Assembly: GCA_002298785.1 (NCBI GenBank)
Contig: DBMR01000024.1
Span: forward strand, 7,265-71,264
Length of the DNA stretch: 64,000 nucleotides
Source: Verrucomicrobia subdivision 3 bacterium UBA693
GTDB lineage: Bacteria > Verrucomicrobiota > Verrucomicrobiia > Limisphaerales > UBA8199
Direction: 5' to 3'
The notes under the pieces were generated by a model that saw only the letters and a list, made by a program, of their open reading frames with translations, was not told the origin of the DNA and did no database searches. Shown here piece after piece: positions 27,065 through 34,909 of the stretch (within the stretch, counting starts at the first letter, position 1; each line of letters begins with the position of its first letter). The translations under genes were made by a program, and so were the position numbers.

Positions 27065-27781
27065 ATGCAGGAATCCATTTTAGAGCTCGAGGATGTGGCC
27101 ATCGGTTACGGCTCGAGGTTGGTGCTGGGCGGAATTAACTTCAGCCTGCAGCGAGGGAGTTTCACCGGTCTGCTCGGGAGCAACGGGGCCGGCAAGTCCA
27201 CGCTGATCAAGACGATTTTGCGCATCATCCCGCCGCTGGGAGGGCGGGTGACTTTTGGCGAAACGGGGGGGCGCCCCCAGGTGTTGGGCTATGTGCCCCA
27301 GCGGGAAGCCCTCGACTCCATTTTCCTGCTCTCGAGTTTCGAAGTGGTGCTCATGGGCGCTTGTGGCCGGGTTCGGCCCGGTCGGTTCTTTGGGCGGGTG
27401 GAACGGGACTGGGCGCATCATTGTTTGCGCGAGACTGGGACGGATGATTTGAGCCGCCGGCCATTTGCCCAGCTATCCGGTGGGCAGCGGCAGCGGGTGT
27501 TGATTGCGCGAGCGCTGGCCACCCGGCCGGATTTGCTGTTGCTGGACGAGCCCACGGCCGGTATCGACGCGGCCGCCACCCAGGCCGTAATGGACCTGTT
27601 GCGGCGCCTGCACCAGGAACAACACCTCACCATCCTGATGGTGAATCACGACCTCGCGGCGGTGCGCAAATCCGTGGAACAGGTGATCTGGCTTCACCAG
27701 GGGCAGGTGCTGTTCGGCCCGGTCGGCGAACTGTTGAGCCGGGAGAAGATCGAAGAAATCATGGAATTGGAACTGGACTGA
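27065..27781 (+). CDS. Metal ABC transporter ATP-binding protein
   Basis: A 238-residue ABC ATPase from the ATG at 27065; an upstream in-frame start at 27044 would add seven residues. Walker A GSNGAGKST at 38-46, a Q-loop VPQREAL, the signature LSGGQRQRV at about 137-145 and Walker B LLLLDEP with the following H in MVNHD are complete. It drives the metal permease encoded next. The start sits 76 bases after the substrate-binding gene and the stop is one base from the permease ATG. Confidence 0.95.
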   Translation: MQESILELEDVAIGYGSRLVLGGINFSLQRGSFTGLLGSNGAGKSTLIKTILRIIPPLGGRVTFGETGGRPQVLGYVPQREALDSIFLLSSFEVVLMGACGRVRPGRFFGRVERDWAHHCLRETGTDDLSRRPFAQLSGGQRQRVLIARALATRPDLLLLDEPTAGIDAAATQAVMDLLRRLHQEQHLTILMVNHDLAAVRKSVEQVIWLHQGQVLFGPVGELLSREKIEEIMELELD

Positions 27782-27782
27782 C

Positions 27783-28679
27783 ATGGACACGCTGCGCGAA
27801 ATTCTCGACCCGCACTTTTTGCTGCGCAACTCCGTCTACGTGTCATTGCTCGTCGGTTTTGCGTGCCCGGCCATCGGCATCTTCCTGATCCTGCGCCGAC
27901 TCATTTTTATGGGGGTGGCGCTGCCTCAGATTTCCTCCACGGGAATCGCCTTTGCGTTTTCATTACCGGCCCTCGGGCTGATAAGTCACACCCACTTTGC
28001 CCATTTTGCCGGAGACGAACGCCTGCTGGCATTTGTCGGAGGTCTGGGATTCACGATTGCGGCATTGCTGCTGCTGGCCTTTCTCGAACGCCGCGGTCGC
28101 GGGTTGGTGGAAGGCCGCGTCGGCACTATGTACGTTTTAGCCGGCGCCTGGAGCATTCTGCTCCTGGTAAAGAACCCGATGGGCGAACGCGGCTTGTTGG
28201 ATCTTCTGCGGGGCGAGATTATCGCCGTGCCGGACCCGGAATTGTGGTTGACGTTGCTCTCGTTCGGTTTTGTGGGCCTCAGTCTTTTCCTGTTTCAGAA
28301 AGAGTTTCTGCTGGTTTCCTTCGATCCCGAGATGGCCGTCACGCTGAAGAAGAATGTGCTGGCCTGGGATTTGTTCCTGTTCGTGCTGATCGGGCTCACG
28401 ATATCGGTCGCAGTGCTTAGCGTGGGGCCGCTGGTGACGTTCGGTTTTCTCCTCATCCCGCCGTTGACCGCCCGCCTGGTCGCCCGCAATATGCGACAAT
28501 TCTCACTCCTGGCTTGCAGTCTTGGCGGTGGCGCTGCGTTGCTGGGATTTGCCATTGCTTATCGTCTGGATTACCCGGTTGGCCCCACCGACGTGGCGCT
28601 GCTCGGTTTCCTGTATGGCGCGGCGTTTCTGGGCAAGCACGGTCTGGACTGGTTTGGCCGGCGGTTTGCGGGGAAATAG
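27783..28679 (+). CDS. Metal ABC transporter permease, ZnuB/TroB family
   Basis: A 298-residue integral membrane protein with about eight helices, starting one base after the ATPase stop. The cluster 9 permease pattern is visible: GIFLILRRLIFMGVALPQIS near residues 28-48, a conserved GMVYVL-like turn (GTMYVLAGAWSILLL) and LVTFGFLLIPPLTARL near 218-235. It forms the channel for the divalent metal. Last gene of the unit; the sensor kinase gene begins within about 160 bases, in the same direction. Confidence 0.93.
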   Translation: MDTLREILDPHFLLRNSVYVSLLVGFACPAIGIFLILRRLIFMGVALPQISSTGIAFAFSLPALGLISHTHFAHFAGDERLLAFVGGLGFTIAALLLLAFLERRGRGLVEGRVGTMYVLAGAWSILLLVKNPMGERGLLDLLRGEIIAVPDPELWLTLLSFGFVGLSLFLFQKEFLLVSFDPEMAVTLKKNVLAWDLFLFVLIGLTISVAVLSVGPLVTFGFLLIPPLTARLVARNMRQFSLLACSLGGGAALLGFAIAYRLDYPVGPTDVALLGFLYGAAFLGKHGLDWFGRRFAGK

Positions 28680-28841
28680 CCCGCCTCGAAGCGCTGCGTG
28701 GAGCTCCGATTCCGGCGTTCGGCCGGTGCTCCAGTCGCGCTTCCGGAGCGCTGGAAACGGACCTTCGGACACTTGGCTTTGGCCTCGGGAGGTGGCGTTG
28801 GGGCTTGCTTTGCGCTTGTCAAATCGGGAAAATTCCTCGTT

Positions 28842-31800
28842 GTGTTTGTGGACCCCTCACGCTGTATCCGGAAGACCTTCGCCGCCTTGCTGGGCTGTTC
28901 CCTCTTGCTTTCTCCGGAGTCGGTGCGTAGTGCGACGGGAAATGGTGACGCGGCTGCGGCCTTGCGCGCGCAGTATGACATCTGGCAGCCGGGGGAGCCC
29001 TGGCAATACAACGGCGTCACGTGCATCTTGCAGGGCAGGGAAGGTTACCTTTGGCTCGGCACCTATCATGGTTTGCTGCGCTTTGATGGCGTGCGGTTCG
29101 TGGCCTTCGACGCCTCGACCAGCGGGTTGCAGAACGGCCTGATCACCGCCTTGTTCGAGGATGGCGAAGGGACGCTTTGGATTGGCCACGAGACTGGCGG
29201 ATTGAGCCGCTATAAGGATGGGACTTTTCAGAATTGGCCCCTGGCTCCGGGTTGGTCAGGAGGGCCCATTGAAGCGATCGCGGCCGATGAGCAGAACCAG
29301 TTGTGGCTCCTCAACGCGGTTGGCGAGCTCCTGAGGTTGTCGGACGCCCGGCGCCTGCGTTTGCTGGGTGATACTTTTCCCAAAGGCAAGGTGCTGCTGG
29401 CGCGGACCCGGGATGGGGCCCTTTGGGCGGTGACGGAGCGCAAATTGGCGGCCATCCGGGGCGGGGTCCTTGCTCCCGTGACGGCGGAAGGAGTTGGGGA
29501 GGTGGACGGCATTTGTGCGGCACGGGACGGGGGGCTCTGGCTGCTCAGTTCGGACCGGGTGCGCAAATGGAAAGGCGGGCGCATGACGGCCGAGGAATTG
29601 CCGACAGGAGGCCTGCGCGTGCCTCCCAGTTGCATGCTGGAGACCGAGGCGGGGCGTGTGCTATTGGGGACCACACGTTCTGGCATGTGGATGCTCGGTA
29701 ATCAGCAGGACCCTTTGCAGTTTGATCGTCCGAACGGCCTTTCGCACGACTGGGTGCGGGCCCTCTGCGAGGATCATGAAGGCAATATCTGGATCGGCAC
29801 CGGCAACGGGTTGAATGGGCTGCGCACGCGCAAGGTGCGGATGCTGAGTCCGCCGGATCAATGGCAGGGCTGCTCGGTGCAGTCGTTTTATCCGCGGCGG
29901 GACGGTTCGCTATGGATTGGGACGGAAGGGGCCGGCCTCTACCGCTTCGCGGACGGCCAATGGACCAATTATAGTCAAAGTAATCAAATACCAAATAATT
30001 ACGTGTGGTCCGTGTTGGAGACGACCGCCGGAGAATTGTTTGTGGGCACCTGGGGCGGTGGTTTGGGGGCCTGGCGCGGAGATAGCTTTGTGCCGGTCCC
30101 CGCGTTGCAGTCCCTCACCAATCCCGCGCTTTCGCTTTACCAGGGACGGGGCGGGGAGTTGTGGATCGGCACCACTGCCGGGATTTACCGGTTTGAGAAC
30201 AGCAAGCTCACCTGGTCCGCGGGACGAGATAAATTGGTCCTGCCGGATGTCCGATGTATTGCCGAGACGGAGGACGGAACCCTGTACTTTGGCATGTCCG
30301 GCGGCGGCCTGGGTTATCTGCGGAACGGTCAGGTCAGCCAGGTGCTAAAAACCAACGGACTGGGTAGTGATGTGGTTTTGAGCTTGAAACCCGATGCCGC
30401 CGGCTGCCTCTGGATCGGCACCGCCGACGCCGGACTGGTGCGCCGTAAGAACGGGCAGTTTGCCCGTATCGGACCGGACCAAGGTTTGCCGGCGACGACC
30501 ATTGGTCAGATTGTAGACGATCAGTCCGGCAATTTTTGGCTCGGGACGCGCCAGGGACTGGTTCGTGTCAGCAAAACCAGCCTGGAGCAATGTGCTGACG
30601 GCGTCTTGCCGACAGTGCCCTGTTTCAGTTACGGAAAAGCCGAAGGATTGGCCTCGCTTAGCATTTCGGCCGGTTTCCAGCCCGGCGCTTGCCGGGCGGC
30701 GGATGGGCACCTGATCTTCCCCACCGCCAAAGGCGTTGCCGTGGTCGATTCCACTGATTTCAAAATCAATCCCCATCGGCCCCTGGTTCAGATCGAGGAG
30801 CTTTGGGTGGATGGAAAGCCGGTGAAGTTGCAGGACTTCGGGCCGGGGACGGCTCGGAGTGGGGCCCGGTTGCAGATTGGGCCGGGTGCGCAGCGCATCG
30901 AACTTCGTTATACCGGATTATCCTTTTCCGCACCCGAGAAAGTCCGTTTCAAATGCAAGGTGGAGAGCTTGGATACCGAGTGGGTGGATGTGGGGGCGAA
31001 GCGATCAATGCAATACAACTACCTGCCGCCGGGGTCCTACACTTTCCGGGTGATCGCCTGCAACAACGACGGCATTTGGAATGAAACGGGAGCCTCGCTG
31101 GCGTTTGTTGTCCGGCCACATTTCTTTCAGACTTGGTGGTTTAAGGGAGCGTTGTTACTCCTCGGGGCGATGGCGGTGGGTGCCAGCGCTCTTGCGTTGA
31201 GCCGGCGCCGGTTGCGAGCCAGGATGGAACAGTTGGAGCGGCAGCGAGCCCTGGAGCGCGAACGCTCCCGTATCGCCCGCGACATCCACGATGATCTCGG
31301 CGCCAGTCTGACGCGGATCACCATGCTTTGCCAGAGTGTGCGAGGCGAAATTCACGGGGACGCGCCCGTGCTCGGTGATGTGGATCAGATCTACCACACC
31401 GCGCGCGATTTGACCCGGGCCATGGACGAAATCGTGTGGGCGGTGAACCCGCAGCACGACACGCTGGACAGCCTGGTAACGTATTTGGGTCGCTACGCGC
31501 AAAATTTTTTGAGCACGGCGGGCATTCGTTTTCGCCTGGATGTTCCGGTGCACCTTCCGGCGTGGCCATTAACCTCCGAGTTGCGGCACAACGTATTTCT
31601 CGCGCTGAAGGAAGCGCTCAACAACGTGGTGAAACACGCGGGAGCCACCGAGGCCCGGCTTTCCCTCGAGATGGTCGCCGACGGTTTCGCGCTCTTGCTG
31701 GGGGATAATGGCCGGGGGTTTGCCGTTTCCAGGGATCAGGTCTCGGTATCGGCGGACGGTTTGCGACAGCGGTGCGGCAATGGTCTGAGCAATATGCAAC

Positions 31801-31916
31801 GGCGCCTGGAGGAGATCGGGGGTGTTTGCACCTGGGATTCAGCCCCGGGCGAAGGCACCCGTGTGCGGTTCGTGCTTACGGTTCCCCAACACCAGGGGCG
31901 TCATCAAAACACATGA
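28842..31916 (+). CDS. Beta-propeller sensor histidine kinase (two-component regulator propeller family)
   Basis: About 1024 residues from a GTG at 28842; GTG 28848 or a GTG at 28698 are alternatives, but the chosen start precedes a signal-like segment (KTFAALLGCSLLLSPESVRS). Then come repeated propeller blades (about 35-680) with LWIGT and GYLWLGT repeats, a Y_Y_Y domain (about 684-756), a membrane helix (about 765-788) and a HisKA_3-type region whose H816 (RDIHDDLGAS) is the phosphoacceptor. The ATPase follows, with N-box NNVVKHAG near 926 and G-box DNGRGF near 954. The large periplasmic domain resembles those of glycan sensors. It pairs with the regulator gene 18 bases downstream. Confidence 0.92.
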   Translation: MFVDPSRCIRKTFAALLGCSLLLSPESVRSATGNGDAAAALRAQYDIWQPGEPWQYNGVTCILQGREGYLWLGTYHGLLRFDGVRFVAFDASTSGLQNGLITALFEDGEGTLWIGHETGGLSRYKDGTFQNWPLAPGWSGGPIEAIAADEQNQLWLLNAVGELLRLSDARRLRLLGDTFPKGKVLLARTRDGALWAVTERKLAAIRGGVLAPVTAEGVGEVDGICAARDGGLWLLSSDRVRKWKGGRMTAEELPTGGLRVPPSCMLETEAGRVLLGTTRSGMWMLGNQQDPLQFDRPNGLSHDWVRALCEDHEGNIWIGTGNGLNGLRTRKVRMLSPPDQWQGCSVQSFYPRRDGSLWIGTEGAGLYRFADGQWTNYSQSNQIPNNYVWSVLETTAGELFVGTWGGGLGAWRGDSFVPVPALQSLTNPALSLYQGRGGELWIGTTAGIYRFENSKLTWSAGRDKLVLPDVRCIAETEDGTLYFGMSGGGLGYLRNGQVSQVLKTNGLGSDVVLSLKPDAAGCLWIGTADAGLVRRKNGQFARIGPDQGLPATTIGQIVDDQSGNFWLGTRQGLVRVSKTSLEQCADGVLPTVPCFSYGKAEGLASLSISAGFQPGACRAADGHLIFPTAKGVAVVDSTDFKINPHRPLVQIEELWVDGKPVKLQDFGPGTARSGARLQIGPGAQRIELRYTGLSFSAPEKVRFKCKVESLDTEWVDVGAKRSMQYNYLPPGSYTFRVIACNNDGIWNETGASLAFVVRPHFFQTWWFKGALLLLGAMAVGASALALSRRRLRARMEQLERQRALERERSRIARDIHDDLGASLTRITMLCQSVRGEIHGDAPVLGDVDQIYHTARDLTRAMDEIVWAVNPQHDTLDSLVTYLGRYAQNFLSTAGIRFRLDVPVHLPAWPLTSELRHNVFLALKEALNNVVKHAGATEARLSLEMVADGFALLLGDNGRGFAVSRDQVSVSADGLRQRCGNGLSNMQRRLEEIGGVCTWDSAPGEGTRVRFVLTVPQHQGRHQNT

Positions 31917-31934
31917 CGTTCCCTCGACCTGCCA

Positions 31935-32621
31935 ATGAGTTATAAAAAGGCCATGGCTATCGCCGTTTCGATCATCGAGGACGATGCCCCGGCACGCAAA
32001 ATTCTCTCCGGCTGGCTCAGCCGCGCCCCGGGGTTTCGGCTCATTGGGGATTGGGGGGACGCGGAGAGCGCCATTCCCAACCTGCTCGAGAAAAAGCCCA
32101 ACGTAGCCTTGATGGACATCAACCTGCCGGGCATGAGCGGGGTGGAGGCAGTGAAGCGCCTGAAACCGCAATTGCCCGACACGCAGTTCGTGATGCTGAC
32201 GGTTTACGAGGATGCCGATCATATTTATAACGCGCTGGCGGCCGGTGCCACGGGTTACCTCCTGAAACAGACGCCTCGGGACGAATTGCTCTCCGCGTTA
32301 AACGATGTCTCGCAGGGCGGTTCGCCCATGACCAGCAATATCGCGCGCAAGGTGGTGCAATCCTTTCGAGTCACCCCGCCCGCGGCCTCGCCGGCGGAAG
32401 ACCTTTCCGCGCGCGAGCAGGAGGTGCTCGACCTCCTGGCCCGGGGGTATCTCTACAAGGAGATTGCCGAGCGGCTCAATATCAGCGTGCCCACCGTGAA
32501 TACTTACGTGCGGCGGATGTACGAGAAGCTGCACGTTCGTTCCCGGGCGCAAGCCGTGGCCAAGTATGCCCATTTTTCGGGGGGAGACCACCGTCCGCCC
32601 GCCCCCACGCCACGATCCTGA
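31935..32621 (+). CDS. LuxR/NarL-type response regulator
   Basis: A 228-residue regulator: a receiver domain (about 8-130) with the acidic pocket SIIEDDAP and phosphorylation site D61 in ALMDINLPG, and K of the LKQTPRDEL segment; then a LuxR-type HTH (about 155-215) with LSAREQEVLDLLARG and ISVPTVNTYVRRMYEKL. It begins 18 bases after the kinase stop, so both proteins form one two-component pair. Targets are not visible; the two glycan-related genes downstream are candidates. Confidence 0.93.
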   Translation: MSYKKAMAIAVSIIEDDAPARKILSGWLSRAPGFRLIGDWGDAESAIPNLLEKKPNVALMDINLPGMSGVEAVKRLKPQLPDTQFVMLTVYEDADHIYNALAAGATGYLLKQTPRDELLSALNDVSQGGSPMTSNIARKVVQSFRVTPPAASPAEDLSAREQEVLDLLARGYLYKEIAERLNISVPTVNTYVRRMYEKLHVRSRAQAVAKYAHFSGGDHRPPAPTPRS

Positions 32622-32845
32622 CGCGGATTATCGCTTGATGTCATCTATTTTCATGACGTGCCAAAGCCGGATTGTTGCTGATACGATGTAGTAGTTGCCA
32701 TTCGTCCTCCGTATGAAGTTTAAGACTTTGGCGAAACGCGCTTGCCGCGATTCGAGAGCAGTTCGGCGCCGACCGGAAGAAGTCGAGGCAGGCGTGTTCC
32801 GTCAATCCTGAGACCATTCTAACCCGCTAATACACAAAAAAACGC

Positions 32846-34804
32846 ATGAAACATCACAGAACACCAAAACAATGGCTGGCTGCGGCCGCAACGGGACTGG
32901 CCCTTGCTTTTTCCGCAAGCTCAAGCTGGGCAGTGCCGGATATGACTCTCGGCACGTTCGACGCCGACCTAACCGGGGCCGGCGTGTGGGGCAAAGGTTG
33001 GGGCAACGGTGAGTTCGCATGGGACGCCATCGGAACCCCAAGTGGTTCCTTATATTGTTCCGGTCTCCTGAACTCCACCAATTCGGACACCCCGGTGTGC
33101 GTCTATGCCGTCAATGCCGGCAACCCCTGGTGGCATCCAAGTGCGCCCTTCGACTTCTCGCTATACAAGAGTTTAGAATTCGACCTTAAGTGGAACAATG
33201 ATGCCACCAACCTTCCCATGGCGCAGTTTAACTATCCCAGCGGTGACGCTCAGAGTTGGGCTGATTCGGGCCTGAATATTCAGGCGCTGTATGGGAATGG
33301 TGAGGGCCAGGGGCTCACGAATTTGCCAATTGTGGCGGCGGCGGCCAACGGTTGGACCCATATTAGCATTCCCATTAATCCGACTCTGCCAAATCTCACT
33401 GCAGCTTACGGTGTTTGGATCCGGAAATGGATCTGCAATCCGCCTGATCCTACGAATCCTACTGATTGGAGGATTGGCCACGTGGTCACCAATAACGGCA
33501 CCTACGGATTCTGGATCGATAACGTGGTGTTGAAGGGCGGCGATGTCCCGCCTCCGCCAACTGTGACCGCGCCCGTGAAAGCAGTGGCCGGTGCGAATTT
33601 TATCGCCGCCAGCCAAGGCCAGTACGACCGCCAAGAAATCCGCACGGCGGCCACGAACTACTCTTGGATCGGAGCTGCGGGACAGGTGACCTATAGCGTG
33701 AACGTGAGCAAGATTGGCGAAAGCGGCTCGGGTGGTTACGAGTTGTTCCTGCACTGGATACCGGGCGGTGGGAATCTGACCAGCCCCGATTCCGACTGGC
33801 ACGAGCCCAACATCCTGATGTGGACGATTGGTAACAATGCCAATGGCAGCGCCTATAGCACCCTGCGCTACAAGACAAATTCTGCCAACTCGAACGGCGA
33901 CATGTACGGCACTGGCACGCTGGGCGGGCCCGGCGCGGCTAATTACCATGGCACTTGGACCATTACCTTCGAAGGCAACACCTCGGTTACCATGACTTCG
34001 CCCGATGGAAGCACGCTGACGACGAACATTCCGCCGGACGTGATTTCCATCTTCCAGGCGACGCCTGGTATGCAGGTCAATATCGGTGGCGTTCCTGGCG
34101 ATCCGGCTCGTATCGGCCAAAGCGCGGTAGTGAGCCATGCCAAGATCACTGGCGCCGCGGGTGCCATCGACTCGGACTTCCTGGCGGCCGCTCCGGATAC
34201 GAACTTGTGGAGAACCGTCGCTACGTCCCCCAACGGCGTGCAATGGGTGTCGACAACCAACCCAATCTGGCTGAGTTGGACCTTGCCGGCCACCGGCTTT
34301 GGCCCGCAAAAAGCCGCTAGCGTGAATGGGCCATGGAGCGACTTGGAACTCACCACCTATGACGCTGGTGGCAAGCGTACGGGATTGCTCAAAGACAGTG
34401 ACCTCCCGAGCGTTAACTCCGGCTATTTCCGGCTGAAGAAACAGGTTGCCTCCAAGCTGCAAGTCCTGCTGCCGGGCGAAACTGCTGCTCCTGGGACACC
34501 GACCGGCAAGACCGGCACGCCCACGCCGCAGCAGGCTGGGGTACCGTTTAATATTATTGTCAATGCCGTTGACGACAGTTGGCACGTGGTGTCTAACGTG
34601 AACGACACCATCCATCTCACCACCACGGATACCTTCGGCGCCATGCCGGCGGATGCGGGGCTGATCAGTGGCACTTACACCTTCACAGGTGCCACGCTCG
34701 GCGATGCGCAAACTCCGCCCGTTACCCATACTATCACGGCCACCGACGTGACCGACCCCACGAAGGCGGCTGGGACCAGCGCGCCCGTGCAAGTGACCTT
34801 CTAA
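32846..34804 (+). CDS. Secreted protein with carbohydrate-binding-like, unknown and Ig-like parts
   Basis: A 652-residue protein with a clear signal peptide (about 1-28, ending in SWA). The first part (about 30-235) is a jelly-roll-like domain with SLEFDLKWNN and GFWIDNVVLKGG, similar to carbohydrate-binding modules. A second beta-rich domain follows (about 250-450). Around 470-530 is a module with WLSWTLP and GYFRLKKQ, matching the C-terminal module of other secreted proteins in this window but placed internally. The C-terminal 100 residues are an Ig-like/invasin domain (GTYTFTGATLG). No catalytic residues are recognised. It may bind or present glycans at the surface. Confidence 0.78.
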   Translation: MKHHRTPKQWLAAAATGLALAFSASSSWAVPDMTLGTFDADLTGAGVWGKGWGNGEFAWDAIGTPSGSLYCSGLLNSTNSDTPVCVYAVNAGNPWWHPSAPFDFSLYKSLEFDLKWNNDATNLPMAQFNYPSGDAQSWADSGLNIQALYGNGEGQGLTNLPIVAAAANGWTHISIPINPTLPNLTAAYGVWIRKWICNPPDPTNPTDWRIGHVVTNNGTYGFWIDNVVLKGGDVPPPPTVTAPVKAVAGANFIAASQGQYDRQEIRTAATNYSWIGAAGQVTYSVNVSKIGESGSGGYELFLHWIPGGGNLTSPDSDWHEPNILMWTIGNNANGSAYSTLRYKTNSANSNGDMYGTGTLGGPGAANYHGTWTITFEGNTSVTMTSPDGSTLTTNIPPDVISIFQATPGMQVNIGGVPGDPARIGQSAVVSHAKITGAAGAIDSDFLAAAPDTNLWRTVATSPNGVQWVSTTNPIWLSWTLPATGFGPQKAASVNGPWSDLELTTYDAGGKRTGLLKDSDLPSVNSGYFRLKKQVASKLQVLLPGETAAPGTPTGKTGTPTPQQAGVPFNIIVNAVDDSWHVVSNVNDTIHLTTTDTFGAMPADAGLISGTYTFTGATLGDAQTPPVTHTITATDVTDPTKAAGTSAPVQVTF

Positions 34805-34831
34805 GCGTGAGCTGATTCTGCTTCAGATCAT

Positions 34832-34858
34832 GGGGCGCCGGGTTTCCGGCGCCCCTTT
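34832..34858 (+). terminator. Intrinsic terminator after the secreted Ig-like protein gene
   Basis: GGGGCGCCGG and CCGGCGCCCC pair perfectly (10 bp) around GTTT, followed by TTTC. It lies 28 bases after the stop codon and separates this gene from the next secreted protein gene. Confidence 0.85.
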
Positions 34859-34909
34859 CAATTACGGTGGTTTTGCTGATTCAGACAGCTCGTCCCACCC
34901 TGATTATCT

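Noticed and set aside
33173..34792. 539-residue open frame antisense to the secreted protein at 32846
   Set aside because: The plus-strand product has signal peptide and domains; the antisense product is Arg/Gly/His-rich with no features, a shadow of GC-rich third positions.
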